DNA of 64,000 bases from Bisporella sp. PMI_857 (Eukaryota; Ascomycota; Leotiomycetes; Helotiales; Helotiaceae). This document shows positions 55,046 through 64,000 of this stretch, piece after piece; within the stretch, counting starts at the first letter, position 1; the number at the start of each line of letters is the position of its first letter. The translations under genes and the position numbers were made by a program. Under the pieces are notes generated by a model, which searched no databases, was not told the DNA's origin, and saw only the letters and a list, made by a program, of their open reading frames with translations. Location: positions 310,001-374,000 of the forward strand of contig JAJSPD010000041.1 of NCBI GenBank assembly GCA_021307315.1. Direction: 5' to 3'.

Positions 55046-55119
55046 GACCATAAGATTTTCGCTCACGTGGACGCTGCGCTAATCCTATTTGAGAATGCTC
55101 GCGAATCTATGGTCTGAGC
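55042..55119. repeat. Subterminal hairpin
   Basis: CTCAGACCATA (55042-55052) pairs with TATGGTCTGAG (55109-55119). The stem extends imperfectly with AGATTTTCGC against GCGAATC. Confidence 0.75.
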
Positions 55120-55240
55120 AGGGAATTAGTCCCCACCATATTAGGACGCGACTTTTTGAATTGTAATAGATAACTTTACCACCACTTCGAATACAGTCAT
55201 AGTAATTGCAAGAAATTTGAAACCGAACATCTTGAACAAG

Positions 55241-57798
55241 ATGCCGTCTTCCAAATCTCCAAATTCGCGGAGGCGTCACGCGCGGCGTGCCCCAACTACC
55301 CCGCACCTACCCACCCTTCCTCGACGCGTCCAACAGCCCCAAAAGCAGACCGAGTATATCAGTGGCATGAAAAAGGGGGATAGGGTGTATCACGTGCTAA
55401 AAGATTTGCGTGACAAGCACCGGTGGTCTTTGAAAGACTTCATATTGCACTTGGTCACAGAGGAGTCGACTATAAAGGGCTCCCATACTTGTGCGATGCA
55501 CACAAAGAACTTGTCTTCTGCCATATATCAACAAGAAGCGGTGGCCAAGCAGTTGTCAAAGGTTTCGGGTGACATCTGGACCACAACCAACTCACAGCAA
55601 GTCTCACGGATTCGATCCGAGCTCGGCAAAGTGGGCAAGCCAGAGGTCGGATTAGGGAAGTTCGACCCTGACCACGAGGTTGGTACATTGGATATACCCG
55701 CTTTGGCTGGACGGATACAGAAAGCAGCGCCAGAGCTCTTCAAACTGCTTGCAGATCTTATGGTACAGCAACATAGCAGCGGTCATATCACGTCGACCGA
55801 CTCCCAAGGCAGCTTGGTGATGATTTGCTCAATTCTAGCTCGTGCTTATGCCCCGAGGAACTGCAATAACTTTCCTGTGTTGCTAGGTTTGCATCTGCAT
55901 TCAATGGGAGTTAAACGCCGTACTTTGGAAGTGCTTTCCGGTCTTGGTGTTTCTGCAAGCTATTGGGAAATCAATAAGCAGTCTGGGAATGTTGCTGAGA
56001 ATGGAACAGTACAGTCGCTCTTCTTGCGTATTTCCCCCTTTCTCTATAAACAACACTGTATTTTTTAATGTACCTGAATATAGCTAACTTATACATACAG
56101 AAACTGATCGCGAGTTTAGCACAGACCCACCGGAATGAGCTTGTTGTCTGCTGGGACAATTTTGATTACAATCAAGGCGTTCGGCATCAAACCCTGGACG
56201 AGCCATCAAAACATGTATCTGCTACCACTGGGAAGCTGTGTATTGGCCGTGGTATACCTGCCGGAGGTCTTCAAAGGTCAATGTTACATCTGGACGTGAA
56301 GCTTACTTCTCTCGATATTTGGAACGCAAATGGCAACAAAGAAGATGAAATACTTTACAATTGTCAACGTTATTGGATTGCTGAAGCCATTCGTTACACC
56401 CATCGTACTGCTGTAGAAAGCGTGTTCGATCGGGACAATTCTATGTTATGGCCAGAGCTTCCATCGGTTGAACGTCTTCCTGTGCATCAAACACGCAATT
56501 ACACACTCAGCCCTATTCTGGAGAATGAAGGCACGATTAGCGGTACATACAAGGTCATTGATGAGATATTTACAGGTCAACTGAACTTGGATCGTGAGAA
56601 GGAGTTTAATGGGCCGCTTCGGCTAGTGTTTGGGGATCAGAAGACGGTTTCTTTGGTCCGTACTGTACAGAAAGAACGTCAAGAAGCTGGCCATCCATAT
56701 GACCAGTATAAGTGGCTATTGCCTGTACCAGGTCTCTTTCACTGGCGGACCAACTACATTGATATGATCCATGATACATACTCTGGATCTGAGTCTGCAG
56801 CAACAGAATCAACACTTTACCACAGCAAGAATGTATTGGGATGTATTCAAGGCCACAAAAGTCCGTTCCATCACAAAGAAGAAGTAGCAACACGAGCTTT
56901 TGATGCAAGGGTGACTGCTTGTTTTTACCGATCCCTTCCAGCCCAAGTTCGCCCTGCAGACTACAGCCAAGTCGACAACTACATCCACAAACTCAGTTGC
57001 GTCACGTTCATGAAAAAGGTTGATGAGATCCGCGAATATATCTTCCTTGCCAAAGAACAGTCAGACCCTGTTGATGAGGAGTTTTTAGCGCATGCTAGGT
57101 TCTTACAACAGATGGAAACATACAAGACGCTCAAGCTGGCTATCAAGCTTGGTGATGTTGGTCTGATCAAAAGGGTACTAGCAAGGTGTTGTTTGTTGTT
57201 TCATGGATCTGGCCAGTCCAAGTATGCTTTCCTGTCATTATACATGACCTGGCTTACTCAAACTGGTGCTGCCGACAAGGTATTACAAGATGCTATTCTT
57301 GCCAATGGGCTAGTTAACCTCCGTGGTGCAAAAGACAGCCACTTTGAGATGGACCGGCTGAATGAACTCCTCAACCTTGAATTTAGGACATTGGTAGCTT
57401 TACGGAGAGCTTCCACGATGGAAATCAGTGAACTCTTCCGCCGAGCTGCTTTGACTGCCAGTTACTGTACCGGGTTGAAGGTCGATTTCGAAGCTACTTT
57501 TGGTGAGTACAGCAACGGAAGACACCAAGTCAAAGATGCTAGTATAGAAGTCCGCAATCTAGCGTTCCAGATCTGGAATTCAGATTCTATCATCAAACAG
57601 CCACACGGACGAAGCTCGCCATTCAAACCCAGAGACATCTTACAAAAGGGGGTTGCAAAATTAAATATAGGGGTTGATAGGTTCAACAAAAGTGTTGTGG
57701 AAGGGCGGTGGGAAGAAGATCAAGATCTGGTGAACGCAACATCAACCCCTATTGCAGTGTTAGATAATACTGTCAATCTGGACGACGATAGTGAGTAA
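55241..57798 (+). CDS. DUF6589-like protein, candidate transposase of the element
   Basis: ATG at 55241 (the upstream open codons lack ATG). Exon 1 55241-56008. The intron 56009-56100 has a GTACAG donor, AGCTAACTT branch and CATACAG acceptor, joining in phase 0. Exon 2 56101 to TAA 57798. Product 821 aa. The N-terminus is basic (RRRHARRAP, residues ~10-25). The middle shows VVCWDNFDYNQGVRHQ (~272-287), HVSATTGKL and GGLQRSMLHLDVK, then LRLVFGDQKTVSLVRT (~429-444) and PVPGLFHWRTNYIDMIHDTY (~464-483). These match my memory of fungal DUF6589 proteins. Asp in WDNFD and in FGDQ sit at strand ends, as in RNase-H-fold DDE enzymes, so I infer a transposase; the third acidic residue cannot be assigned by eye. 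The last 26 bases overlap the convergent helicase gene. Intact. Confidence 0.8.
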
Positions 57799-60139
57799 GA
57801 AGAGAACACTTACTACTATCTTTACTCCGTTTTAAGCGCTTCGATGCACGATTATGTACGTTGCCAGATATATCCCCAAGGGGTTGGCGACTTGGCCCTC
57901 GCATAACTGGTGCATTTGCAGAGACCTGTAACGGGGACAAGGAAAGTGGATGTTGTAGAGGTGTCGATCGCTGAACAGGAGTTGATTGGCTCATGGACAT
58001 TGGGGTAGTAACAGGAGCCCAAATCTCGGGGATGGTTTGATTACCACGAAGGCGTGGATGAGGTGTTGCGGCTGCTTCTCTAGTAGTTGCGATGTCAAGC
58101 TCTTTCCAAAGGGCTTCGCCATACTCCTCAAGATAATGCCATGGCCCAAGAACTGTGCGGAGGCAAGTAAGGTTGATGGCAGCAGTTTGATCTTTCACTA
58201 TTCGCGTTAATTGATCTTTGGGAAGAAAGCAGTCGGCTATGGGCCGGAATGATGGATTTGGAAAGACTTTCGGGAGCTGACGTTCACACCAAGCTGTCAA
58301 GTGTGCAAGCATTCTTTTGTGTCTGGCTGTCAGGCTAGGGCCACGTTCATGATACAAGTAGTGTTTGTCCAAAGGGCCAAGGCCAAGTTCGTTGGGGTTG
58401 CAATTGCTACAACAGCGCCGTATGTCTGTTGAGAATTCTGGCGGCTCATCGAATTCTTGCAAGAATCGTTGTCTGAGACAGCCCTCATCATTTGCAAGCA
58501 AATACCAGAAGTCTGCTAACTTGCTCCGACGCTCTCCGTCTGCCATCCTCGTATTTGTCTCATTCCCAGCTTCCTCAATGTCACTACTGTCCTCGCTATC
58601 ACTGGCTCCATCCAGTGCTTGCGCTTTCCAACTTGATTGGCGATTCCTTTGTTGACTTGCTTGACTGGCCGAGGAGGGTTTTCGCATACCCTTCACCCAG
58701 TGTTCTAGCAGTATAATCATCTCACTGCTACCACCGTCTCTCCCTGCCCTGCCACCTCGTTGCCATGGAATAGCAGGCTCGTCGTCCTTTGGTAATCCAT
58801 TCAGTACAACACGTCGAACATCGGGCAAGTTGACACCTATCCCAATTGCTTCTGTAGCTAACAGTATGCGTATCCTAGAACCTGGCTGTTGAAACTCTGT
58901 AATGATTGCTTCTTTGTCTGCTTTAGCCAACTCGCGATGAAAGACCACGACTACCTCACTACTCTGTGCCTCGGAATACAGGTGGTTGTCGCTCATTTGC
59001 AGCCACATCCTTAGCTGATCTTTGGTAGAATATGCGACCTTCTTGGAGTCGAAAAAAACCACTGTTTTGGGCACGAGATGCATACAAGACGGAGTCTTAT
59101 TATTTGCTCGAACAGCATCGTCCAGCAAAAAGCGTAAGGCGGAAGCACTCTTCTTTTGGTTCTTGGGTATTATGCCCATCCGCAATGCTATCTCTGGTCG
59201 ATCGACAGAGGTCCGTATAACAGTAACATTCTTGTCAAATCCGACGGCTCTCTTGACTTCGTCTAGCGCCTGAGTATTCAACGTGGCCGAGCACGCGAAC
59301 CAAGGGATATGACTTCCAAACAAGCTGCGTAGCACTCCTAGCCGTGCGTATGCAGTGCGAAAGCTTCTTCCCCATTGAGATACCAAATGAGCTTCATCAA
59401 GGACCACCAAACCAAGCTGCTCTTTGAACAATGGATTCGTGGCTGTAGTATGAAACTTAGGGCCAGTTGCCAGCTCAGGACTGATCAGAAGGTGTGTGTA
59501 TCGGCCATTCTTTACATCTGCAAGAATCTTTTTATTGATTGTGTCTGCATTCAAAAAACATGGCCTACCACCAATATTGGTGATGTATTCAGCCTGCTCT
59601 TGTCCGATTCGATCTAACGGCAATACAACAACAGTCATGGTTTTCTTCAGAAGAACTGATACCGCTTGTAGTATCATACTCTTTCCGAATGAAGTCTTTG
59701 CAATGAGGATGAGGTCTTTCCGTTGATATATGAGCTGCCATAAAGCATCACGCTGGCCTTCCCGCGGAGGATAAGGATATATGTGTTGAATTGCCTCCTC
59801 AATTGCATTCTTTTGGGCCAGTTCATCCTCATGCCTAGCGCCAGCAATAATCTCTTGAGCATGAGCTATTTTGGCGGCCACAACAGCTTGCGTCTCGACG
59901 GGCGTCCTCCCAGCTCCATCTGTCAACCCCACCTCAGCATTTGTAGTTGGTGTTATTGCTACCCCACTTTGTTCAACTGACTCTGGGATGGTGGTGCCAT
60001 CCGTAGACGCGGTGTCTCCAGAGAAGTTGTCAAGGAAGCCCGTAATAGACAGTTGTGTACTCGACTGGTCAACTGCATCGATTGTAGTTCGCCGGGAGAG
60101 ATTTGTTAGAATCCCTCTTTTGTATGTAGGCCGTGGCAT
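57773..60139 (-). CDS. RecQ-like DEAH helicase carried by the transposon
   Basis: Intact 788 codons from ATG 60139, no intron. Helicase motifs in order: YPPREGQRDA (motif 0, ~123-132), AKTSFGKS (I, 147-154), VVLDEAHLVSQWG (II, 245-257), FACSATLN (III, ~281-288), ILLATEAIGIGVNLPDV (V, ~425-441) and QRGGRAGRDG (VI, 460-469). A RecQ-style zinc region follows, with Cys554 and a CCSNC cluster at 576-580. No HRDC domain is seen. The N-terminal 120 residues are low-complexity and include QLSITGFLDNF, a weak PCNA-peptide look-alike. The C-terminus is Ser/Pro-rich with a basic RASKRLKRSK, a possible nuclear signal. RecQ enzymes unwind DNA 3' to 5' in the nucleus. Here it probably processes transposition intermediates or the gap left by excision. 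It resembles fungal mobile or telomere-linked RecQ genes more than Sgs1/BLM. Confidence 0.93.
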   Translation of the reverse strand: MPRPTYKRGILTNLSRRTTIDAVDQSSTQLSITGFLDNFSGDTASTDGTTIPESVEQSGVAITPTTNAEVGLTDGAGRTPVETQAVVAAKIAHAQEIIAGARHEDELAQKNAIEEAIQHIYPYPPREGQRDALWQLIYQRKDLILIAKTSFGKSMILQAVSVLLKKTMTVVVLPLDRIGQEQAEYITNIGGRPCFLNADTINKKILADVKNGRYTHLLISPELATGPKFHTTATNPLFKEQLGLVVLDEAHLVSQWGRSFRTAYARLGVLRSLFGSHIPWFACSATLNTQALDEVKRAVGFDKNVTVIRTSVDRPEIALRMGIIPKNQKKSASALRFLLDDAVRANNKTPSCMHLVPKTVVFFDSKKVAYSTKDQLRMWLQMSDNHLYSEAQSSEVVVVFHRELAKADKEAIITEFQQPGSRIRILLATEAIGIGVNLPDVRRVVLNGLPKDDEPAIPWQRGGRAGRDGGSSEMIILLEHWVKGMRKPSSASQASQQRNRQSSWKAQALDGASDSEDSSDIEEAGNETNTRMADGERRSKLADFWYLLANDEGCLRQRFLQEFDEPPEFSTDIRRCCSNCNPNELGLGPLDKHYLYHERGPSLTARHKRMLAHLTAWCERQLPKVFPNPSFRPIADCFLPKDQLTRIVKDQTAAINLTCLRTVLGPWHYLEEYGEALWKELDIATTREAAATPHPRLRGNQTIPEIWAPVTTPMSMSQSTPVQRSTPLQHPLSLSPLQVSANAPVMRGPSRQPLGDISGNVHNRASKRLKRSKDSSKCSLLTHYRRPD

Positions 60140-60584
60140 GATGAAACGCGGCGATAACGTGGACTTGAGGATTAAAATCGATATACATCAATCTAATAGG
60201 CCCCTGGATGATATACACCAAGTTAGCATTGATTTCATCCCATGATTGGTGCTTTAGAAGGCGACGGCCATTTGGAGAGGTGGAGAGACGCAGTCGCTCG
60301 GTACACATAACTACCTCAAATCTGGATCAATTCTTAAAACGAGAGCAGGTTTATAAACAGGACTTCAAGGCGCACAAAATGGTGGAGCTGGATTTTTGAT
60401 AAACGCGTTGTGGTGTTGAGAATTGACATCGTGTAAATATCGCATTCGCGTCCTTTTGGTGTTGTTTACAGCAAAACCTCGCTTCCTAATATTGCGCTCA
60501 CCAAATTAACAACTCAGACGTTCGCCATAAAAGCTGAGGTAAGCATGCCTCAAAGTAGACTAGCGTTAATAATAAGCGAACGTA

Positions 60585-60600
60585 TGAGGGACTGAGGTAA
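60585..60600. repeat. Right TIR of the DUF6589/RecQ element
   Basis: TGAGGGACTGAGGTAA, complementary to the left end. CTGAGGTAA recurs at 60534-60542, preceded at a similar distance by an ACGTTCGC/GCGAACGT motif in opposite orientation. Confidence 0.85.
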
Positions 60601-62020
60601 CCGTCGTCTGGTCGCCGCGGTGATTACGCAAGGCTTCTCGTATATGGTCAAGGCTGGTTTGGAATATGGTCAAATTTATACGGAAGAAGCAACGATCTTT
60701 CTGCGCATCCCAGACGATCCATCAACGGTATATTATGCGCTTTCGGTTCCTAAAGGAGATGTGGGTTTGTCAACGGGGTGGGATGAGGACAGCGAGCATT
60801 CGAATCGATTGCATCTGACTGCAGTTGGCCAGGCTGTTGCATTTACGCTCCGTGCACTGCGAACGCTTCCGCGAGGCGCACAATGGACCAAGAACGCTCT
60901 CGGTCAACTTAAGACGTGGGCTATCATAGTTAAGGATGCTGAGGAGGCCATCGCGATGGATGAAGTGCCGTCCTCGGAATATCAGCTATCCCTCAATGTT
61001 GTGGGAGACGTCATCCGGTTTCCAATAGGTTTCCGACTTCGTAAAAAGACACAGAGTTCAGAAGCTTGTCCTTCAGCTACATCGAGCTCTAGTAATGACG
61101 AGGAAGATCCAGATCATGGCCCAAATACCCCAAGCAGACGAGAGCTATTATCAAGTTCCGGCCGCTCTCAATCTCGGTCGACCGGACTGAGCTCTCGTGG
61201 TTCTCGAGTCTCGAAAAAGGAGACGGTGTATAATGGTACCGGTCGCAGGAGGACTCTCGGCGCCTTTTGTACTTTAAATTGTCTCCTGGGCTTGGTAACG
61301 GATGGCCAGCTTGACCGATCATGTCCAAATGTTAAGAAACATGGGGCAGACTCGCACAAACTCAACAAATTAACCTTTATAGGAGCTATCCGTAAAATGT
61401 TGGAGGATCAGCTTGACTGTTGCCAGGAAATGAATGTCCATGGAGCTAGAGGGGCATTATTTAAGATTCAATTGCTTCGATACCATTATATATTTGTCGC
61501 GAAAGGCACCGGAGTTGAGTGTGCGGAAGATTTGAGACATGAATCTATAGTCTACCAGCGTCTCCAACCTATTCAAGGAAAATATATTCCGGTTCATCTG
61601 GGAGAAACGACAGTTCCAGGACCCTTATACTATGCCGGAGCTGTGGGTATCGTCCGGATGATGTTCTTCAGTTTTGCGGGATATCAGATACAATCACCTA
61701 TCTCTAAGGATGTCATAAAGCAAGCGATTCAAGGTCTACAGGCTATACATGAGCTCGGGATATTGCAGAAGGATCCTGCAACAAGGAATGTACTTGTGTA
61801 TCCAGGTGAATCAAGAGTTGCTTGGATAGACTTTGAGCGAGCAGGATTCTTACTTTCTCGAAAGGTCCTCGGTGTGTTATCTCCAAACAGAAAACGGAAG
61901 CTTTGGCCGCCTCAAGAGGGTGGAAGAAAGATACAGATGGACTTTGAAACGGGCACTAGAGCAACCCAGTCAGAGATAAATCAAGCCAGAGCAGAGCTGA
62001 TGAAGCTTATATATGGCTAA

Positions 62021-63234
62021 GACCAGCATGAGACATATTTCGCACTTCTCAATCAGAACACGAACTGAGAAGGTGCGAAGATATGTCCGCGGACACAGTT
62101 GTCGCACTGTGAAACCTCAAACTGGGCTGAACTGGACTGGACCGAACTGATAAATCTGATAAACTATTGGCCACACTGGGAAGTCTTCGTTGCGCACGTC
62201 CAGAACCTGGCCAAAAGTGCAGATGAAACAGGTCGCAGAGCTGATAGACTCTTTGCGTAGACTGCATATTCTATTGAGACTCCAAATGACACCCCATTCC
62301 ATCTCGGTTCACTGGTGAGTGTCCAGATAGATCCAATTTGCTGTACGTCAAAGACTAATCGACCAAACATGAAGCAAGCTCAAATTGCGATAGTATGCAT
62401 TGGATGCGATCTCGGACTATTCGAAGCTATCAATGTGAGCAAAGAGCTCCTAAGTATAGCTATACTAGCCGAAAAGACCAAAGCTGCTTCCGAGCACTTA
62501 GGCGAGATGAAATACCCATTCACAAGCTCCGCAACTGACGTTCTAACGGCCGAATCCTGCGTTATCTCGCATCTAATGACCAGATCAAGAAGACAAGCTT
62601 CTCTCAAAGGAAAGTGTGAGAAGGCCGAGAGATGGCTTATAGTAGACGTCTGTAGTTGGATCAAGATATGGATTTCGGACTTCCAGAATTGAGCAATGCA
62701 TAGTGGAGAAGGTCAGCAAACAGCGTCTTCAATCCAATCATAAAAGAGTCAGAAAAGGGTCCAGTTCATTCTTTCAACAAGCAGCGAGTTTTGCAGTCAC
62801 ACTTTCGCGTTTTTGACACAAGCTGTAATCTTCCTCAATTGATTTATTTTCTATGCGCATCTTGTCATTGTGATTGTTATTGGAGGCAAAGCGATGAGTG
62901 CCTAGAATATAAAGCTGCATAGGATCACACATCGTCTCCACCCTCCTCGCATCAAATTTCTCCGTCTCAGTCTTAACTCGCAAGGCTTCCTCCGGCATCT
63001 TCCCAGAGTCCGGCATAGTCCACCGAACCGACTACTCCAAGAAGTCTCTCCTTTCTGCATTCAAAGATATCGACGCGATCGTCTCAATCCTCGCAACATT
63101 TTCAACCCACCGTCAAAAACCCATCATTAACTAATTCCTCAATCGAATCCAATTTATCTTTCGTGTCTCTTGGATTCTTATCATCTTTGACGCTCCCTAT
63201 TCGTGCCCTCCTCTATCTTCAGCTTTTAATACCT
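62021..63234. other. Intergenic
   Basis: A 125-codon frame at 62315-62692 has no recognised motif and is not called. One hairpin (62032-62087) is listed separately. Confidence 0.45.
62032..62087. repeat. Hairpin just after the kinase-like gene stop
   Basis: GACATATTTCGCACTTCTCA pairs with TGAGAAGGTGCGAAGATATG plus TC around a 14-base loop, with two bulges. It may form in the transcript 3' end. Confidence 0.65.
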
Positions 63235-64000
63235 TTATTCCTCGTCATATACCATCGCCTTCAAGCCCTGGTCCTTATTGTAAATCTTAAATCCAATAAT
63301 ACACACAGCATTCCAAGGCTCAGGCTCATTATCATTTTCGTCATCCTTATTTTTCTTGTAAGCCTTCTGCTGCTGACTTGGTCCCTCATCGATGGGTCTT
63401 GGATTTAGTGTAAGGTTATCGTCACTGTAGAAATCGTCGAAGTCAGAAATGGGACTTGCGCTGGACTCGCCGTTGATCACAAGGTATTGTTCTGACGGTG
63501 GAGATGGGGAACAACGGGAATAGCGGCGCCGAGAGGCGGAACTGCGGCAGTTGTATGGAGGAGTTGGTGCCGGGTAGCAGTTAAAATGCCGTGGTGAAGT
63601 TGCGACGAGGTTGGAGTTGGGTGTCTCTGGAGTAGTCTGGGACATGGTGGACGAAGATGAGAGGTTCTCGGTCTGTACAGCTTTATCTCTGTTATTAGTT
63701 GGCTTCACATCTGAGCTCGTTGCGTTCGCGAGCTGTGAAGGCTCTTCGGTCTGAATGCTTTTGTCTTCCTTCGCCGGAAATACTTGCTTGACTTCTTCAG
63801 TTTGCACAGCTTGGTCCCTTAGCTTCTTTGCCTCTTTCTCTATATCTTCCGCCTTTTTCTCAGGTTCCTTGGCCTCCTGCTTCGCTTGGTTCTTTTTGTC
63901 TTGCTTGCGCAGAATTTCTCGAGTAAGATGTCTTTTTTCCTAGTTTTTCCTTTGTGTAGCGATCCTAGCTTCTCGAGCTTTAGCTTTATCTTTGGCTTTT
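63235..64000 (-). pseudogene. Charged Lys/Glu-rich protein with QTE repeats, C-terminal part, one TAG
   Basis: The frame enters from beyond the window. It begins Lys/Ala/Arg-rich (KAKDKAKAREARIATQRKN), meets TAG at 63940-63942 where Gln is likely, and continues as a coiled-coil-like EKKAEDIEKEAKKLRDQ. Three similar motifs follow: DQAVQTEEVK, DKSIQTEEPS and DKAVQTENLS. After a Ser/Pro/Tyr-rich linker it ends in PWNAVCIIGFKIYNKDQGL and a stop at 63235. The terminal segment looks conserved-type and resembles C-terminal segments I recall from other fungal proteins, but I cannot name the family. The xQTE motifs resemble dynein light-chain (LC8) binding peptides, a speculative link. If the TAG is real the protein is truncated; if an intron removes it, the gene may be intact. 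Confidence 0.55.

Larger units (their letters stand above)
55029..60600. mobile_element. 5572-bp transposon carrying DUF6589-like protein and RecQ-like helicase
   Basis: Flanked by a perfect 8-bp duplication CCGTCGTC (55021-55028, 60601-60608). The left end reads TTACCTCAGTTTCCTCA; the right end, reverse-complemented, reads TTACCTCAGTCCCTCA. A second CTGAGGTAA lies 58 bp inside the right end (60534-60542). A hairpin built on CTCAGACCATA lies just inside the left end (55042-55119). It carries two intact convergent genes. Insertion interrupts the kinase-like gene precisely, and the empty site is readable. The superfamily is not identified: 8-bp TSDs occur in hAT, P, Merlin and KDZ elements, but neither protein shows their signatures. 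Confidence 0.93.
54035..62020 (+). pseudogene. Fungal kinase-like protein gene, split by a 5.57-kb transposon
   Basis: The left part (54035-55028) encodes a Glu/Arg coiled coil (residues 1-75), then TLPEFLDACHTHLYLGL, RPDRILPWPNF, SELDLNSFARFTVEDSVA and, after an in-frame TAA at 54725-54727, RADQFCVYNISG and EYKAPHKLTLAHINEGL. The right part (60609-62020) resumes in the same frame with VAAVITQGFSYMVKAGLEYG and IPDDPSTVYYALSVPKGDVG. It ends in a kinase-like fold with a catalytic-loop-like QKDPATRNVLV and a DFG-like WIDFERAG. Joined across one CCGTCGTC copy, the gene is 801 codons with no shift. I recognise this as a lineage-specific fungal family with a degenerate kinase domain; its function is unknown. 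The TAA (expected Gln) and the insertion both inactivate it. Confidence 0.85.

Noticed and set aside
54573..55117. Two short frames that could be called separate genes
   Set aside because: The lower one is the in-frame continuation of the kinase-like gene after its TAA; the other is a shadow frame.
55029..60600. Assignment of the 8-bp-duplication element to hAT, P, Merlin or KDZ
   Set aside because: No BED finger, hAT dimerisation domain, THAP domain or Cys-rich KDZ signature was found; the TIR sequence also does not match their usual ends.
62315..62692. 125-codon frame
   Set aside because: No recognisable motif, no intron signals and no neighbour suggesting a function.
1..64000. Starship-type tyrosine recombinase, CRISPR array, rRNA or tRNA genes
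   Set aside because: No DUF3435-like captain, no regularly spaced repeats and no cloverleaf or rRNA sequence recognised by reading.

Overview
The window looks like a transposon-rich accessory region of a filamentous ascomycete (Pezizomycotina). The evidence is short introns with GTRNGT donors and CTAAC-like branch points, two HET-domain genes, and fungal-type Copia, Gypsy, Tad1-like LINE, Helitron, pogo/Fot, hAT and MULE sequences. Many decayed genes carry in-frame stops at positions where the family has Trp or Gln, the footprint expected from C-to-T mutation in CpA context (repeat-induced point mutation, RIP). No rRNA, tRNA or CRISPR was seen.

Layout. 0-2.1 kb: HET gene. 2.5-5.2 kb: remnants of a Copia element, a MULE and a pogo transposase. 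5.4-7.8 kb: a nearly intact hAT transposase with two introns. 8.4-10.6 kb: a retrotransposon gag gene and its LTR. 11.2-11.9 kb: a C2H2 zinc-finger gene. 12.57-25.53 kb: a giant inverted repeat with 5.19-kb arms, each holding a LINE with intact ORF2. The 2.57-kb spacer is a hAT gene fragment carrying a solo LTR and a complete 1849-bp pogo/Fot element. 25.9-34.6 kb: two Helitrons, one nearly intact and one decayed. 35-36 kb: a Gypsy integrase relic. 36.5-39.7 kb: broken host genes, a LINE relic and a second HET gene. 40-44 kb: a pogo relic, a LINE 3' end and a 553-bp MITE. 44.3-51.5 kb: the most host-like stretch, with a small secreted cysteine-rich protein, an F-box-like hypothetical and a medium-chain reductase. 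54-62 kb: a kinase-like gene split by a 5572-bp element. The right edge holds part of a charged-repeat protein.

The most unusual object is the element at 55029-60600. It has short TIRs (TTACCTCAGT...) and a perfect 8-bp target duplication (CCGTCGTC). It encodes two convergent intact genes: an 821-aa protein resembling the uncharacterised fungal DUF6589 family, and a 788-aa RecQ-like DEAH helicase. Removing it with one TSD copy rejoins the host reading frame in phase, so it moved as a unit. I infer that the DUF6589-like protein is a transposase-type nuclease and the helicase its partner. I know of no described superfamily with this gene pair, but I could not search.

Two age classes are visible. 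Relics with Trp/Gln-to-stop changes are old. The LINE palindrome, the central pogo element and the DUF6589/RecQ element have intact frames and look young. The two palindrome arms are identical wherever compared over the inner 2.8 kb but differ by several percent in the outer 2.3 kb, which suggests gene conversion or an exchange with another LINE copy.
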